A DNA stretch of 47,576 nucleotides from an uncultured Bacteroidota bacterium (GCA_900545215.1 UQXW01000009.1:1-47576); one strand, 5' to 3'; counted from the stretch's first letter, positions 8,115-15,738 are shown. A program made the numbers and translations. Notes: a model not told the origin generated them from the sequence alone.

Positions 8115-8902
8115 TGAGCGGCGGATTATATTCAATGGAGGCAAAGAACTTCGATACGGAGCTTGACCTCACAAAAGTAAAACCATACGGAGATACAATG
8201 AACGATGGTAAGACACAGTTGAGTTTTACCCTCCCCGTTCCATGCGGAGATGAAGCCATAGAGGCTGCGAAACAGTTGATGAAAAAAATGGGATTCGAGA
8301 ATCCGCAGGTTGTTTTCTACAAAGAGTTGACCAAAGGCTTCACTTTCTTCAACTGCTACGGCAGTTCGACTCACACGGTCGATTATACGACGATACATGT
8401 GCCGAAAGTGGAATCCAATACCATGGACATGCATGAATGCGATGAGTTCATAAAGGAGAAAATCGGCAGAAAGATAGTAATCGTCGGAGCGTCCACGGGA
8501 ACAGATGCCCACACCGTGGGAATAGATGCCATAATGAACATGAAAGGTTACGCAGGCCACTACGGCTTGGAGCGTTACGAAATGGTGGAAGCCTTGAACA
8601 TGGGGGCGCAAGTGCCTAACGAGGAATTCATCGCAAAGGCTCTGGAGATGAAAGCCGATGCCCTTTTGGTATCTCAAACGGTTACTCAAAAAGATGTGCA
8701 TATCAAGAACCTTACAGAACTGGTTGAAATGTTGGAGGCGGAAGGTTTGAGAGATAAAGTGATATTATGTTGCGGCGGAGCGAGAATAACCCACGAACTT
8801 GCCAAAGAATTGGGCTATGACGCAGGCTTCGGAATGAACACATACGCCGATGACGTTGCTTCTTACATAGCAGAAGAATTGGCACGCCGCATGGGCAAAT
8901 AA
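8114..8902 (+). CDS. kamE: Lysine 5,6-aminomutase, beta subunit
   Basis: The 262-residue product is the cobalamin-binding subunit of lysine 5,6-aminomutase. The base-off B12 motif DAHTVG has its His at H133. K144 (NMKGYAGHY) is where the clostridial enzyme has the lysine that forms a Schiff base with PLP, and both numbers coincide with the clostridial protein. The C-terminal Rossmann part contains DALLVSQTVTQKD and ILCCGGARITHELAKELGYDAG. It begins inside the kamD stop codon (TAATG). A 148-base gap with complex folding potential separates it from the CoA-transferase gene. Confidence 0.95.
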   Translation: MSGGLYSMEAKNFDTELDLTKVKPYGDTMNDGKTQLSFTLPVPCGDEAIEAAKQLMKKMGFENPQVVFYKELTKGFTFFNCYGSSTHTVDYTTIHVPKVESNTMDMHECDEFIKEKIGRKIVIVGASTGTDAHTVGIDAIMNMKGYAGHYGLERYEMVEALNMGAQVPNEEFIAKALEMKADALLVSQTVTQKDVHIKNLTELVEMLEAEGLRDKVILCCGGARITHELAKELGYDAGFGMNTYADDVASYIAEELARRMGK

Positions 8903-9050
8903 CATAATGAAGAACGAAGAAGACATTTCGCCGATTGAACAGGCGGTTTGACTGAAAGACTGCATTGAAAAGTCAAAAGAAAGGACTTCTTCGTTCAAAG
9001 CATGTTTCCGTCATGCGATAAATAAGAATAAAAATAACAAACATACAGCT
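8903..9050 (+). ncRNA. Candidate multi-stem RNA between kamE and the CoA-transferase gene
   Basis: This gap can fold into a closed junction. An 11-bp perfect outer stem (8912-8922 GAACGAAGAAG with 8986-8996 CTTCTTCGTTC) encloses a 4-bp stem (8929-8932/8942-8945, CGCC/GGCG) and a 7-bp stem (8947-8953/8971-8977, TTTGACT/AGTCAAA). A separate 5-bp hairpin GCATG/CATGC follows at 9000-9004/9012-9016. There is no U tract, so it does not look like a simple terminator. A 14-codon open frame (8907-8951) overlaps it. It could be a cis-regulatory leader, an mRNA-processing site or chance; I have only one example. Confidence 0.4.
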
Positions 9051-9710
9051 ATGGAAAAAAATCAGATGAGAGAAGTGATAGCAAGGCGTGCTGCCTTGGA
9101 ACTTCAAGACGGATTCGTAGTTAATTTGGGAATAGGCATACCGACTTTGATACCCAATTATCTGAAACCCGGTGTCAAAGTGCTTTTACAAAGCGAGAAT
9201 GGTTTGATCGGAATGGATTCCGATGCCAAACCGGGAGAGGAAGATCCCGAACTTATAAACGCAGGCGGCGGATATGTAACTATGATTGACGGTGCGGCTA
9301 CTTTCGATTCGGCCACTTCATTTGCCATAATCAGAGGAGGACATGTCGATGCTTCCATTCTCGGAGCCATGCAGGTAGATGAGCAAGGCGATTTGGCGAA
9401 TTGGATGATTCCGGGCAAAAAAATCCCGGGAATGGGTGGTGCAATGGATTTGTTGGTAGGTGCAAAGCGTGTTATTCTTGCAATGGAGCATACAGCCAAA
9501 GGCAATCCGAAAATATTGAAGAAGTGTACGCTTCCGCTCACAGCCAAAGGTCAGGTCAATATGATAATAACCGAAATGGGTGTCATGGAGATTACGCCGA
9601 AAGGCATAGTGCTTAAAGAAATCCATCCCGACTTTACCGTCGAGCAGGTTAAGGCTGCAACCGAGGCTGATTTGATAATAGCAGAGGATTTGAAACCAAT
9701 GCTTCAATAA
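9051..9710 (+). CDS. atoA: 3-oxoacid (acetoacetate/butyrate) CoA-transferase, beta subunit
   Basis: The 219-residue product matches the beta subunit of family I CoA transferases. The motif LQSENGLIG contains the catalytic Glu (E49), and GGGYVTMIDGAATFDSA and AMQVDEQGDLANWMIPGK are family blocks. In lysine fermentation the full enzyme moves CoA from butyryl-CoA to acetoacetate. The alpha subunit, normally the adjacent gene, is not in the window, so it must be supplied from elsewhere. The leader AATAACAAACATACAGCT directly before the ATG is nearly repeated before the reductase gene at 10155. The next gene starts 12 bases later. Specificity is inferred from context. Confidence 0.9.
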   Translation: MEKNQMREVIARRAALELQDGFVVNLGIGIPTLIPNYLKPGVKVLLQSENGLIGMDSDAKPGEEDPELINAGGGYVTMIDGAATFDSATSFAIIRGGHVDASILGAMQVDEQGDLANWMIPGKKIPGMGGAMDLLVGAKRVILAMEHTAKGNPKILKKCTLPLTAKGQVNMIITEMGVMEITPKGIVLKEIHPDFTVEQVKAATEADLIIAEDLKPMLQ

Positions 9711-9722
9711 ACCAACGAAAAG

Positions 9723-10133
9723 ATGGAAAAGATAAAGCAAGGGGATACCTACGAGCTTGCGACACGTTTCACACAAGAGCAGGTGAACGCTTTTGCCGCA
9801 TGTTCATTGGACAATAATCCCATTCACATCAATCCGGAGTACGCAGCGAAAACTCCTTTCGGTAAACCGATAGTACATGGTTTCTTTGCGGGAGCCGTGT
9901 TTTCAAGAGTTTTCGGAACAATGTGGCCCGGTGAAGGAACGATATACATGAGCCAGCAGATGAGTTTCCGAGCTCCTGTTTTCGTGGAGAACGATTACAT
10001 TGCCAAATTCGAGGTCTTGGAAGCCGATGCGGTGAAACATCGCGGACTAATCAAGACCACATTGGTTGAAAAAGCCACGGGCAAAGAGGTAATCACGGGA
10101 GAAGCAAAGTTGATGCACACCGAAAGATTTTAA
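9723..10133 (+). CDS. MaoC-type (R)-specific enoyl-CoA hydratase (PhaJ-like)
   Basis: The 136-residue hot-dog-fold protein has the hydratase-2 motif: D30 and H35 in LDNNPIHINPEYAAKTPFG, followed by IVHGFFAGAVFSRVFG. Such enzymes interconvert (R)-3-hydroxyacyl-CoA and trans-2-enoyl-CoA. Between the CoA-transferase and reductase genes it most likely dehydrates (R)-3-hydroxybutyryl-CoA to crotonyl-CoA. An alternative is 3-aminobutyryl-CoA ammonia-lyase (Kal), also a small hot-dog protein in the lysine pathway, but the catalytic motif favours a hydratase. It begins 12 bases after the upstream gene and ends 21 bases before the reductase. Confidence 0.82.
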   Translation: MEKIKQGDTYELATRFTQEQVNAFAACSLDNNPIHINPEYAAKTPFGKPIVHGFFAGAVFSRVFGTMWPGEGTIYMSQQMSFRAPVFVENDYIAKFEVLEADAVKHRGLIKTTLVEKATGKEVITGEAKLMHTERF

Positions 10134-10154
10134 TAATAACAAAAACATACAGCA

Positions 10155-10898
10155 ATGAAGAGATTGGAAAATAAAGTTGCCATCATCACCGGAGGAACAG
10201 CCGGTATCGGTGCGGCAGCCGCAAAGAAATTCGCACAAGAGGGTGCAAAAGTAACGGTTTGGGCAAGAAATGCCGAAAAAGGTAAAGCGTTCGTTGAATC
10301 AATGGCAAAGGAAGGCTACACAATATGCTTTGATGCCGTTGATACATCTAATTATGAGCAAGTTGTTGCAGCGACAAAAAGAGTGTTCGACGCAAACGGC
10401 AAAATCGATATATTGATTAACAACGCCGGAATTACCAACGATGCCACTTTGAAGAAGATGACGCCCGAACAATGGCAAAGCGTAATCGACATAAACCTTA
10501 CGGGAACATTCTATTGCACCAAAGCCGTTAACCAATACATGGTTGAAGCCGGTTGGGGCAGAATTATCAACGTATCTTCCGTTGTCGGATTATACGGAAA
10601 CTTCGGACAAACCAACTATGTTGCCACAAAAGCCGGTGTCATAGGAATGACCAAAACTTTGGGAAGAGAGTTGGGCAAGAAGGGTGTTACTGTAAATGCA
10701 GTTGCTCCGGGATTCATTGCAACGGATATGGTTGCAAAAATGCCTGAAGACATATTGAAAGGAATGATAGCAAAGGTTCCTGTCGGAAGACTTGGAAAGC
10801 CTGAGGACATTGCCAATGCCTTCTGCTTCCTTGCCTCAGATGAAGCTGCATACGTTAACGGAGCAGTATTGTCTGTTGATGGCGGTATGACAGTGTAA
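10155..10898 (+). CDS. SDR acetoacetyl-CoA reductase / 3-oxoacyl-ACP reductase (PhaB/FabG-like)
   Basis: The 247-residue short-chain dehydrogenase has the cofactor loop TGGTAGIG, NNAG, the catalytic Ser in INVSSVVG, the Y-x3-K pair in YVATKAG, and the C-terminal GGMTV. These are typical of FabG and PhaB. Placed directly after a MaoC hydratase and a CoA-transferase subunit, it is more likely an acetoacetyl-CoA reductase making (R)-3-hydroxybutyryl-CoA than the housekeeping fatty-acid enzyme. Sequence alone cannot separate the two. The transcript ends in a strong terminator 22 bases downstream. Confidence 0.85.
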   Translation: MKRLENKVAIITGGTAGIGAAAAKKFAQEGAKVTVWARNAEKGKAFVESMAKEGYTICFDAVDTSNYEQVVAATKRVFDANGKIDILINNAGITNDATLKKMTPEQWQSVIDINLTGTFYCTKAVNQYMVEAGWGRIINVSSVVGLYGNFGQTNYVATKAGVIGMTKTLGRELGKKGVTVNAVAPGFIATDMVAKMPEDILKGMIAKVPVGRLGKPEDIANAFCFLASDEAAYVNGAVLSVDGGMTV

Positions 10899-10920
10899 AA
10901 TTTTGATTTGCATAATTGGG

Positions 10921-10959
10921 GAAAGAAGTCTGTTTTCGGGCAGACTTCTTTCTTTTTTT
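10921..10959 (+). terminator. Rho-independent terminator of the kam/CoA operon
   Basis: Twelve-bp perfect stem GAAAGAAGTCTG (10921-10932) and CAGACTTCTTTC (10941-10952), 8-base loop, followed by TTTTTTTA. Confidence 0.92.
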
Positions 10960-11060
10960 ACCCGTATTCGATTATCTTTATCAAGTAAAAGTGCCATATA
11001 ACGAGTACCGCAACCACTACCTCAGCCTGCGAGCATTCTTGTTTTGGAAAATCCGAAACC

Positions 11061-11140
11061 CAAACGCCGTTTGAGAAAATTCTTCCGACGTTTCGATTTT
11101 TTCTTTTGGCGATTCAATTTCGTGTAACGCCGTTTTGATT
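11061..11140. repeat. ACGCCG-family intergenic repeat (two tandem units)
   Basis: This segment contains AAACGCCGTTTGAG, AAAATTCTTCCGACGTTTCGATTTTT, then TTCTTTTGGCGATTCAATTTCG and AACGCCGTTTTG. These are degenerate copies of the A/T-rich ACGCCG...TTCTTTCGGCGTTT pattern found in other gaps of the window. It lies between the kam operon terminator and the 3' end of the broken glycosyltransferase. Confidence 0.6.
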
Positions 11141-11153
11141 TTTCAGGTGAAAA

Positions 11154-12001
11154 TCATGGTGCGACGAAATCTGATTTACGTCTTTCGGCGAACCATATTT
11201 GTGCTTCTTTTGCGGCGTTTGTATATTTTTTCGGTATGTATAGTTTATTCCAAAGCCTGTAAAAATACCGCAGCCATTGCCTGTAACGGTATGTTTTCAG
11301 GTTGTGCATGCGATAAATATGCATTGCGTCCTCCGTTCTTTTGATGTACATCTTCAATCCGCCGCTTGTGCTTACTCCTCCTATTCTGTTGGTAAGCATT
11401 ACTTTGTCGATATATCGTGCTTTCACCTTTTCGATGTACAACATCCTTAACAGAAGTTCGAAATCACCCCCCTATTATAGTCAGGCTTTATATAGCCGTA
11501 TTTTTCGTAGCATTCCTTTTTCATGTAGAAGGTTTCATGGTCGGGGATATAGCCGTACAGCAACCATTTCGGCTTGAAGTGTTTGTTTGAATAGCACCTG
11601 ACGGGGCAAAAGACATCATTTGCTTCAACATAATAGGAATCGGCATAAACAGCTTCCGTATCGCTGTCGGCGAAGCTTTCGGCTATTGTAGCAATGCAGT
11701 CTTCGGAATTGAAGAAATCGTCGCTGTTGAGAATGCCCACGACCTCCCCGCTTGCCATTGCTATGCCTTTGTTCATGGCATCATACAATCCGTTATCTTT
11801 TTCAGAGATGTATTTCATTTCTTTGCCGACTTGGCGGAATTTGCCTTTGTATTCGTCCAACAAATCGAGTGTTCCGTCTGTCGAACCGCCGTCTATGACT
11901 ATGTATTCAAGCTCGGAATACGTCTGCCAGAGGACGGAATCCATGGCATCTTCAATAAAATGAACTCTGTTTAGGGTCGGTGTGATTACAGATACTTTCA
12001 T
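11154..12001 (-). pseudogene. Family 2 glycosyltransferase, split by a frameshift in a G tract
   Basis: Residues from the ATG at 12001 show a GT-A family 2 fold: MKVSVITPTLN, the nucleotide-binding VIDGGSTDGT, DNGLYDAMNKGI, and the DxD-like LNSDDFF. The frame then runs into a stop at 11447. In another frame the expected continuation GDFELLLRMLYIEKVKARY starts immediately and runs to 11154. The switch falls at a run of six G on the minus strand (11467-11472); seven G would restore one reading frame of about 280 residues. This may be a real pseudogene, a slippage-prone on/off gene, or a sequence error. Its acceptor is unknown; it probably acts on surface polysaccharide. Confidence 0.8.
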
Positions 12002-12125
12002 GGTGCTTGGAATTGTCGTTCCTGCTATGTACTTCTGTATTGCATGATAGAGAAACGAAAAAAGAGAGTTTGATTGCAACTCTCCCTTGTGTCGTTTCTC
12101 TCATCTGTCGGTTTCTCTCCTTGAC

Positions 12126-12251
12126 TTATCTCAATATTTCCCTGTGATGACGCTGTGCCGAGGAATAAGCGTCGCATGTTTTGTGGGAACAAGATGTCAA
12201 GAGGATACCGAACGCAGATAAAGCCAAAAGGCATACGAATATTTTCTTCAT
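12126..12251 (-). CDS. Tiny lipoprotein, 41 residues
   Basis: A short frame begins MKKIFVCLLALSAFGILLTSC and continues for 20 more residues, ending REILR. The first 20 residues form a signal peptide with a lipobox LLTSC, so C21 would be lipidated. The mature part is polar, with two further Cys/His-rich stretches (SHKTC, QRHH). It lies 125 bases before the glycosyltransferase. A near-consensus -7 box (TACCTTTC, 12333-12340) is upstream. Small lipoproteins of this kind are common and mostly uncharacterised in Bacteroidota. No function is known. Confidence 0.65.
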   Translation of the reverse strand: MKKIFVCLLALSAFGILLTSCSHKTCDAYSSAQRHHREILR

Positions 12252-12332
12252 TTCTTATTATGTTTTGTGTCTATGAACGATTGAAAAAATGTTTTAGTCT
12301 GTCATTTACCGTGTTTCATCGTTTTTTTATCC

Positions 12333-12340
12333 GAAAGGTA
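12333..12340 (-). promoter_or_regulatory. Possible promoter of the tiny lipoprotein gene
   Basis: Minus-strand TACCTTTC differs from the TAnnTTTG box by one base, with TTTG about 15 bases upstream. It lies inside the hairpin-free gap after the PAS gene. Leader length would be about 75 bases. Confidence 0.35.
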
Positions 12341-12366
12341 TTGTTTTCCACGCAACAAAGAGTTGT

Positions 12367-12723
12367 TTATTCGTCTTTCGGTTTGCTTTCTCTGATGTAA
12401 TGCGGAAGTGTCTCGGGCAATACGATAGACATTTCGACCAATCCGGCGAACTCTCCGTTCTCGTACCATGGCGATTGGTAGATAAGTTTCTTCAATCCTT
12501 CTTTTTCGATAGTGTAAGCGTTGGTCTTGCCCTCGCTCATCAGTTCTTTGATGATTTTTCTTGCCCTTTCGGGGTGGCAATCCATGAGTTGCCTGCCGAT
12601 AAGTTGCTTCCCGCCGTTTTTTTCGTAGGTATTCGCACTGCGTTTGTTCATATCGATTATTTTCCCGTCCTTATCGCAAACGGTTATCGCCACAAAGGGC
12701 AGTTCTTCCGACCATTTATCCAT
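12367..12723 (-). CDS. PAS-domain protein
   Basis: The 118-residue product is almost entirely one PAS domain: PFVAITVCDKDGKIIDMNKRSANTYEKNGG, then LIGRQLMDCHPERARKII, and a C-terminal sheet (LIYQSPWYENGEFAGLVEMSI). There is no output domain, so it may sense a ligand and act on a partner protein. It lies downstream of ptb on the same strand, beyond a strong terminator, so its expression may depend on partial read-through or an undetected promoter. Similar stand-alone PAS proteins are found in Bacteroidales; their role is unknown. Confidence 0.85.
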   Translation of the reverse strand: MDKWSEELPFVAITVCDKDGKIIDMNKRSANTYEKNGGKQLIGRQLMDCHPERARKIIKELMSEGKTNAYTIEKEGLKKLIYQSPWYENGEFAGLVEMSIVLPETLPHYIRESKPKDE

Positions 12724-12744
12724 TTCTTTCGTGCTTTTGTTTAT

Positions 12745-12787
12745 AAAAAGAACCCGCAGCGGTTCACGTACGTGCCGGTCTGCGGGT
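12745..12787 (-). terminator. ptb terminator
   Basis: ACCCGCAG (12752-12759) pairs with CTGCGGGT (12780-12787), with inner CGG/CCG pairing and a CACGTACGTG palindrome in the loop. On the minus strand it is followed by TTCTTTTTAT. Confidence 0.85.
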
Positions 12788-12810
12788 AATTTGTATGAGA
12801 ACAGTTTAAT

Positions 12811-13716
12811 CTATTTGCATGATAGGGCTGCCAATGCGATGGAATACATCTTCGTTTTTGTGCTGTCGCCTCTTGAAGACAAGACGCAAGGGACTTTTGC
12901 TCCCACAACCATTGCCGCCAATTCTGCCTTGGCAAATTTGGTGCATGATTTGTAGAATACGTTTCCTGCTTCGATGTTAGGCCATACCAAACAATCGGCA
13001 TCTCCTGCCACTTCGCCTTTCAATTTCTTGATTGTGGCACTTTCTTTGTCTATCGCAACGTCCAATGCCAACGGTCCGTCGATGATGGCTCCCTTTATCT
13101 GACCGCGGTTGCCCATGGCAGCGATAAGGGCTGCATCGACGCATGAAGGAATGCCTACGCTCATTTGCTCTGTCGGAGCTATCATTGCTACTTTCGGAGT
13201 TTCGATTCCGAGCGTCTTGGCAGTGTTGATGACGTAATTACATATTGCCGTCTTTTGTTTGAAATCCGGTGCAGGGATAACGGCAACGTCGGAAGTAATC
13301 AACAATTTGTGATAAGTAGGAACCTCAAATACGGTTACGTGGGAAAGAACGGGTTTACCGCCCGGCATCAAGCCTTTTTCCTTGTTAAGGATTGCTCTCA
13401 TGTATTTGTCTGTGGAGCAAAGACCTTTCATTAAGATGTCGCCCTCTCCTGCGTTAATCAACTCGACTGCCTTGTTTGCCGCAGCTTGTTCGTTAGCCTC
13501 TTGAACGAGTTTGAACTTGTTTACATCGATTCCCTCTTTCGCACAAACGGACTTTATCGTCTCTATATCGCCGACCAAAGTCGCTTCGATAATACCCAAA
13601 TCCATTGCCATGGAAGTTGCTCCGATTGTGTGAGGATCGTTTGCGAATGCAGCAACCAACCTTTTCTTGCCTCTCTGCTTTACAGCGTCGATAAGCTCAT
13701 CTAACTTCTTTATCAT
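12811..13716 (-). CDS. ptb: Phosphate butyryltransferase
   Basis: The 301-residue product should convert butyryl-CoA and phosphate to butyryl-phosphate, which butyrate kinase then uses to make ATP. Family features include DILMKGLCSTDKYMRAIL, LSHVTVFEVPTYHKLLITSDVAVIPAP, and the C-terminal DCLVWPNIEAGNVFYKS and SSRGDST, which mark the phosphate acyltransferase group. The length fits Ptb rather than the longer Pta enzymes. An adjoining GTG at 13719 is an alternative start. Butyrate kinase is not in the window. It is a single-gene unit with its own promoter and terminator, and it gives a second route to butyrate besides the CoA transferase. Confidence 0.92.
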   Translation of the reverse strand: MIKKLDELIDAVKQRGKKRLVAAFANDPHTIGATSMAMDLGIIEATLVGDIETIKSVCAKEGIDVNKFKLVQEANEQAAANKAVELINAGEGDILMKGLCSTDKYMRAILNKEKGLMPGGKPVLSHVTVFEVPTYHKLLITSDVAVIPAPDFKQKTAICNYVINTAKTLGIETPKVAMIAPTEQMSVGIPSCVDAALIAAMGNRGQIKGAIIDGPLALDVAIDKESATIKKLKGEVAGDADCLVWPNIEAGNVFYKSCTKFAKAELAAMVVGAKVPCVLSSRGDSTKTKMYSIALAALSCK

Positions 13717-13756
13717 CACTATATGTTTTAATTTATCTTTTCTCCGAATGAGACTG

Positions 13757-13787
13757 CAAAGTTACTGCAATAATTCGATAGGACAAA
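13757..13787 (-). promoter_or_regulatory. ptb promoter
   Basis: Minus-strand TAACTTTG (13757-13764) with TTTG (13784-13787) 19 bases upstream, a complete match. The leader is about 35 bases. Confidence 0.8.
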
Positions 13788-13821
13788 GCAAAAGAAAGGA
13801 AATCTGAACAAAGAGTGCCGA

Positions 13822-13900
13822 CAAAACGCCGTTTCGGAAAAATGAAACGCCGAAAGAATTTCGGGAAACGGCGTTCCGTCAAATTCTTTCGGCGTTTTAT
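13822..13900. repeat. ACGCCG-family hairpin with 17-bp perfect arms
   Basis: AAACGCCGAAAGAATTT (13845-13861) is the exact reverse complement of AAATTCTTTCGGCGTTT (13881-13897). The 19-base loop carries another small inverted repeat built on ACGGCG. A further AACGCCGTTT lies just upstream at 13825-13834. It sits between the ptb promoter and the gene to its right, with no gene in 13789-14018. Confidence 0.8.
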
Positions 13901-14018
13901 TTTCTTGCAGGTGTCGGATAGAGGTTACAGGCTTATGAAAGGACTTATCAATCCGTAAATGTATGTTCCGATTCAAATGATTTCAAAAATTTTTTATCAC
14001 TCTCGGCACACAAAAAGC

Positions 14019-14076
14019 ACATCGCAAGAAAACACTTCTCTATTCGGATTGAAATGGAAGAGCCTTCTTGCGATGT
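14019..14076 (-). terminator. Long hairpin terminator after the S23-family gene
   Basis: ACATCGCAAGAA (14019-14030) pairs with TTCTTGCGATGT (14065-14076), 12 bp perfect, with weaker inner pairing. On the minus strand it is followed by GCTTTTTGTG. It is 24 bases beyond the stop at 14101. Confidence 0.7.
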
Positions 14077-14100
14077 CTTACGCAATCATGAATTGCAAAA

Positions 14101-14559
14101 TCAGTATTCAAAATTCATTCCTTCATCTGTATTAAAGTCCGTATCGATGGAAGAGGTTTGGCTTACGCTGTTTCTCTCCCCATTTCTTTGCAAAGAGACA
14201 ATCATTGCACCTACCATTTTTGTCATTTCGACCAAAGTTTCACGCGATTGGTCGTATTGGGATTGATCAAACACCCCGTCCTTGTACGCCAGAGTGGAAA
14301 GCACAACGCAGTTCCTGATAGCACTCTTGGCATCTTTCAAAAACTGTATGAATTGCGGCTTATGCCTTGCCGAACCCTCTGCTATGTTTTCCGCAACCTT
14401 TGCGGCAGAGGTCGATAACGGTTGAAGAATGACTTTCTTTTCAAATTCGCTTGCCGTTTGTGTTTGTTGCATCGTCCACACAAAGTAGTCCAATGCCTTG
14501 TCGTAAACTCTCAAATCCTCAAATCTGAAGAAACTGACTGTTCTAGCCTGATTTTCCAT
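14101..14559 (-). CDS. Four-helix-bundle (S23/23S rRNA intervening-sequence type) protein
   Basis: The 152-residue protein begins with FFRFEDLRVYDKALDYFVW and contains STSAAKVAENIAEGSARHKPQFIQFLKDAKSAIRNC, the hallmark of the four-helix-bundle S23 family. Members were first seen inside intervening sequences of 23S rRNA genes, but stand-alone chromosomal copies are common and their role is unknown. Here no rRNA is nearby. The C-terminal 30 residues are polar and probably disordered. It starts 30 bases after the dihydroorotate-dehydrogenase-like gene and probably shares its transcript. Confidence 0.85.
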   Translation of the reverse strand: MENQARTVSFFRFEDLRVYDKALDYFVWTMQQTQTASEFEKKVILQPLSTSAAKVAENIAEGSARHKPQFIQFLKDAKSAIRNCVVLSTLAYKDGVFDQSQYDQSRETLVEMTKMVGAMIVSLQRNGERNSVSQTSSIDTDFNTDEGMNFEY

Positions 14560-14589
14560 AAAAATTAAATTGTATGCTTGGTTAATAGT

Positions 14590-15573
14590 CTATTTTATTC
14601 CTGCGAAATACTTCATGAATTGAACACGATGGAAAGTCGACGAATTGTTATTCTTTTCCACGGCAAGTTTTCCTCTGAAATCATCTATGCTCTTGAAGTT
14701 CTTTTCTTTCATCCAACTTTCGAGCAAAGCGTTTGCCTCCGATATGAATTCCGTTCCCTGTTCATACAGTGCAGAAACGACCTGAACGGTCGATGCTCCT
14801 GCCAAAAGAAGTTTTATAACGTCCTGCGGTTTATGCACTCCGCCACCCGAAGTCAGCGGACAATGTATTATGTTCGACAGAATGGCAGTCCATCGGATTA
14901 CACGAGGCAAATCGCTCGGCGAAGAGAAGACATTCGCCGGTTCCGTGCAGATTTTGTCGATGTTTATGTCCTGTGAAGCGAAACGATTGAAGATATGCAG
15001 ATTGGCAATACCCATCCATGAAAGTTTCTGAGCGAAACGAGCAAGAGAAGAGAAGTAAGAACTGATTTTTATAGAAATCGGTATCGACAAAGCACGCTTT
15101 ATGCTCTGTATGACGTCCTCATAAAACCGCTCGACATCGTCCGTGGTCAGGTTAACGTCGGAAGGAAGCACGAACATATTCAATTCCACCCCGTCGGCAC
15201 CAGCCTGCTCCATTCTTCCTGCCAATGAAATCCATTGAGAAGCCGAAACGCAGTTCACACTTGCGATAATGGGAATCGATAACTCGCTTTTGGCGGTTTT
15301 TATCAAATTCATATATTTATCCAAGGATTGTTCCTTTGTGTGAGACACCACATAATCGTATGTTTCAGGCGAAAAACCGAAATTTGAAGACATCTTCAAG
15401 GAATTGGTCATCTCTTGCAAAATCTGTTCTTCGAAAACGGATTTCAAGATTACAGCACCCGCACCCGCTTCTTCTATCTTCTTCAATGTCGCAAGGTCAG
15501 ACGTCAAACCGCAACTTCCTACGACAACAGGGCTCTTTATCCTCACCCCCATGAAATTGGTCGTAATATCCAT
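14590..15573 (-). CDS. Dihydroorotate-dehydrogenase-like flavoprotein
   Basis: The 327-residue TIM-barrel protein resembles dihydroorotate dehydrogenases: MDITTNFMGVRIKSPVVVGSCGLTSDLATLKKIEEAGAGAVILKS at the start and LTSGGGVHKPQDVIKLLLAGASTVQVVSALY near the end for FMN phosphate binding. The catalytic loop usually written N-x-S-CPN reads ELNMFVLPSDV, so the usual Cys is missing. That fits the DHOD-like paralogue group rather than a true PyrD. I chose the ATG at 15573; a longer frame to 15699 crosses the promoter (-7 box 15593-15600). The substrate is unknown. Confidence 0.85.
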   Translation of the reverse strand: MDITTNFMGVRIKSPVVVGSCGLTSDLATLKKIEEAGAGAVILKSVFEEQILQEMTNSLKMSSNFGFSPETYDYVVSHTKEQSLDKYMNLIKTAKSELSIPIIASVNCVSASQWISLAGRMEQAGADGVELNMFVLPSDVNLTTDDVERFYEDVIQSIKRALSIPISIKISSYFSSLARFAQKLSWMGIANLHIFNRFASQDINIDKICTEPANVFSSPSDLPRVIRWTAILSNIIHCPLTSGGGVHKPQDVIKLLLAGASTVQVVSALYEQGTEFISEANALLESWMKEKNFKSIDDFRGKLAVEKNNNSSTFHRVQFMKYFAGIK

Positions 15574-15592
15574 AACTCCCGTATTTAGGAGG

Positions 15593-15623
15593 CAAAGATA
15601 TAAAAACATTCTTATACAACCAA
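15593..15623 (-). promoter_or_regulatory. Promoter of the DHOD-like gene
   Basis: Minus-strand TATCTTTG (15593-15600) with TTG (15621-15623) 20 bases upstream. It decides the start at 15573. Confidence 0.7.
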
Positions 15624-15738
15624 TCAAATGCTTGAAAATCTGCAAAAATATTCTTTTCCGATAGGTCTGACAACGAAAAAACACACCGTATGAATACAAT
15701 TTTCGACCAAAAGGCCTTTCCTTTCAAGAAGAAAATGT

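Noticed and set aside
13812..13900. CRISPR array suggested by repeated ACGCCG units
   Set aside because: Repeats are inverted and irregularly spaced, with no unique spacers and no cas genes.
14101..14559. Intervening sequence in a 23S rRNA gene
   Set aside because: The protein belongs to the S23 family, but no rRNA sequence flanks it; it is a stand-alone gene.
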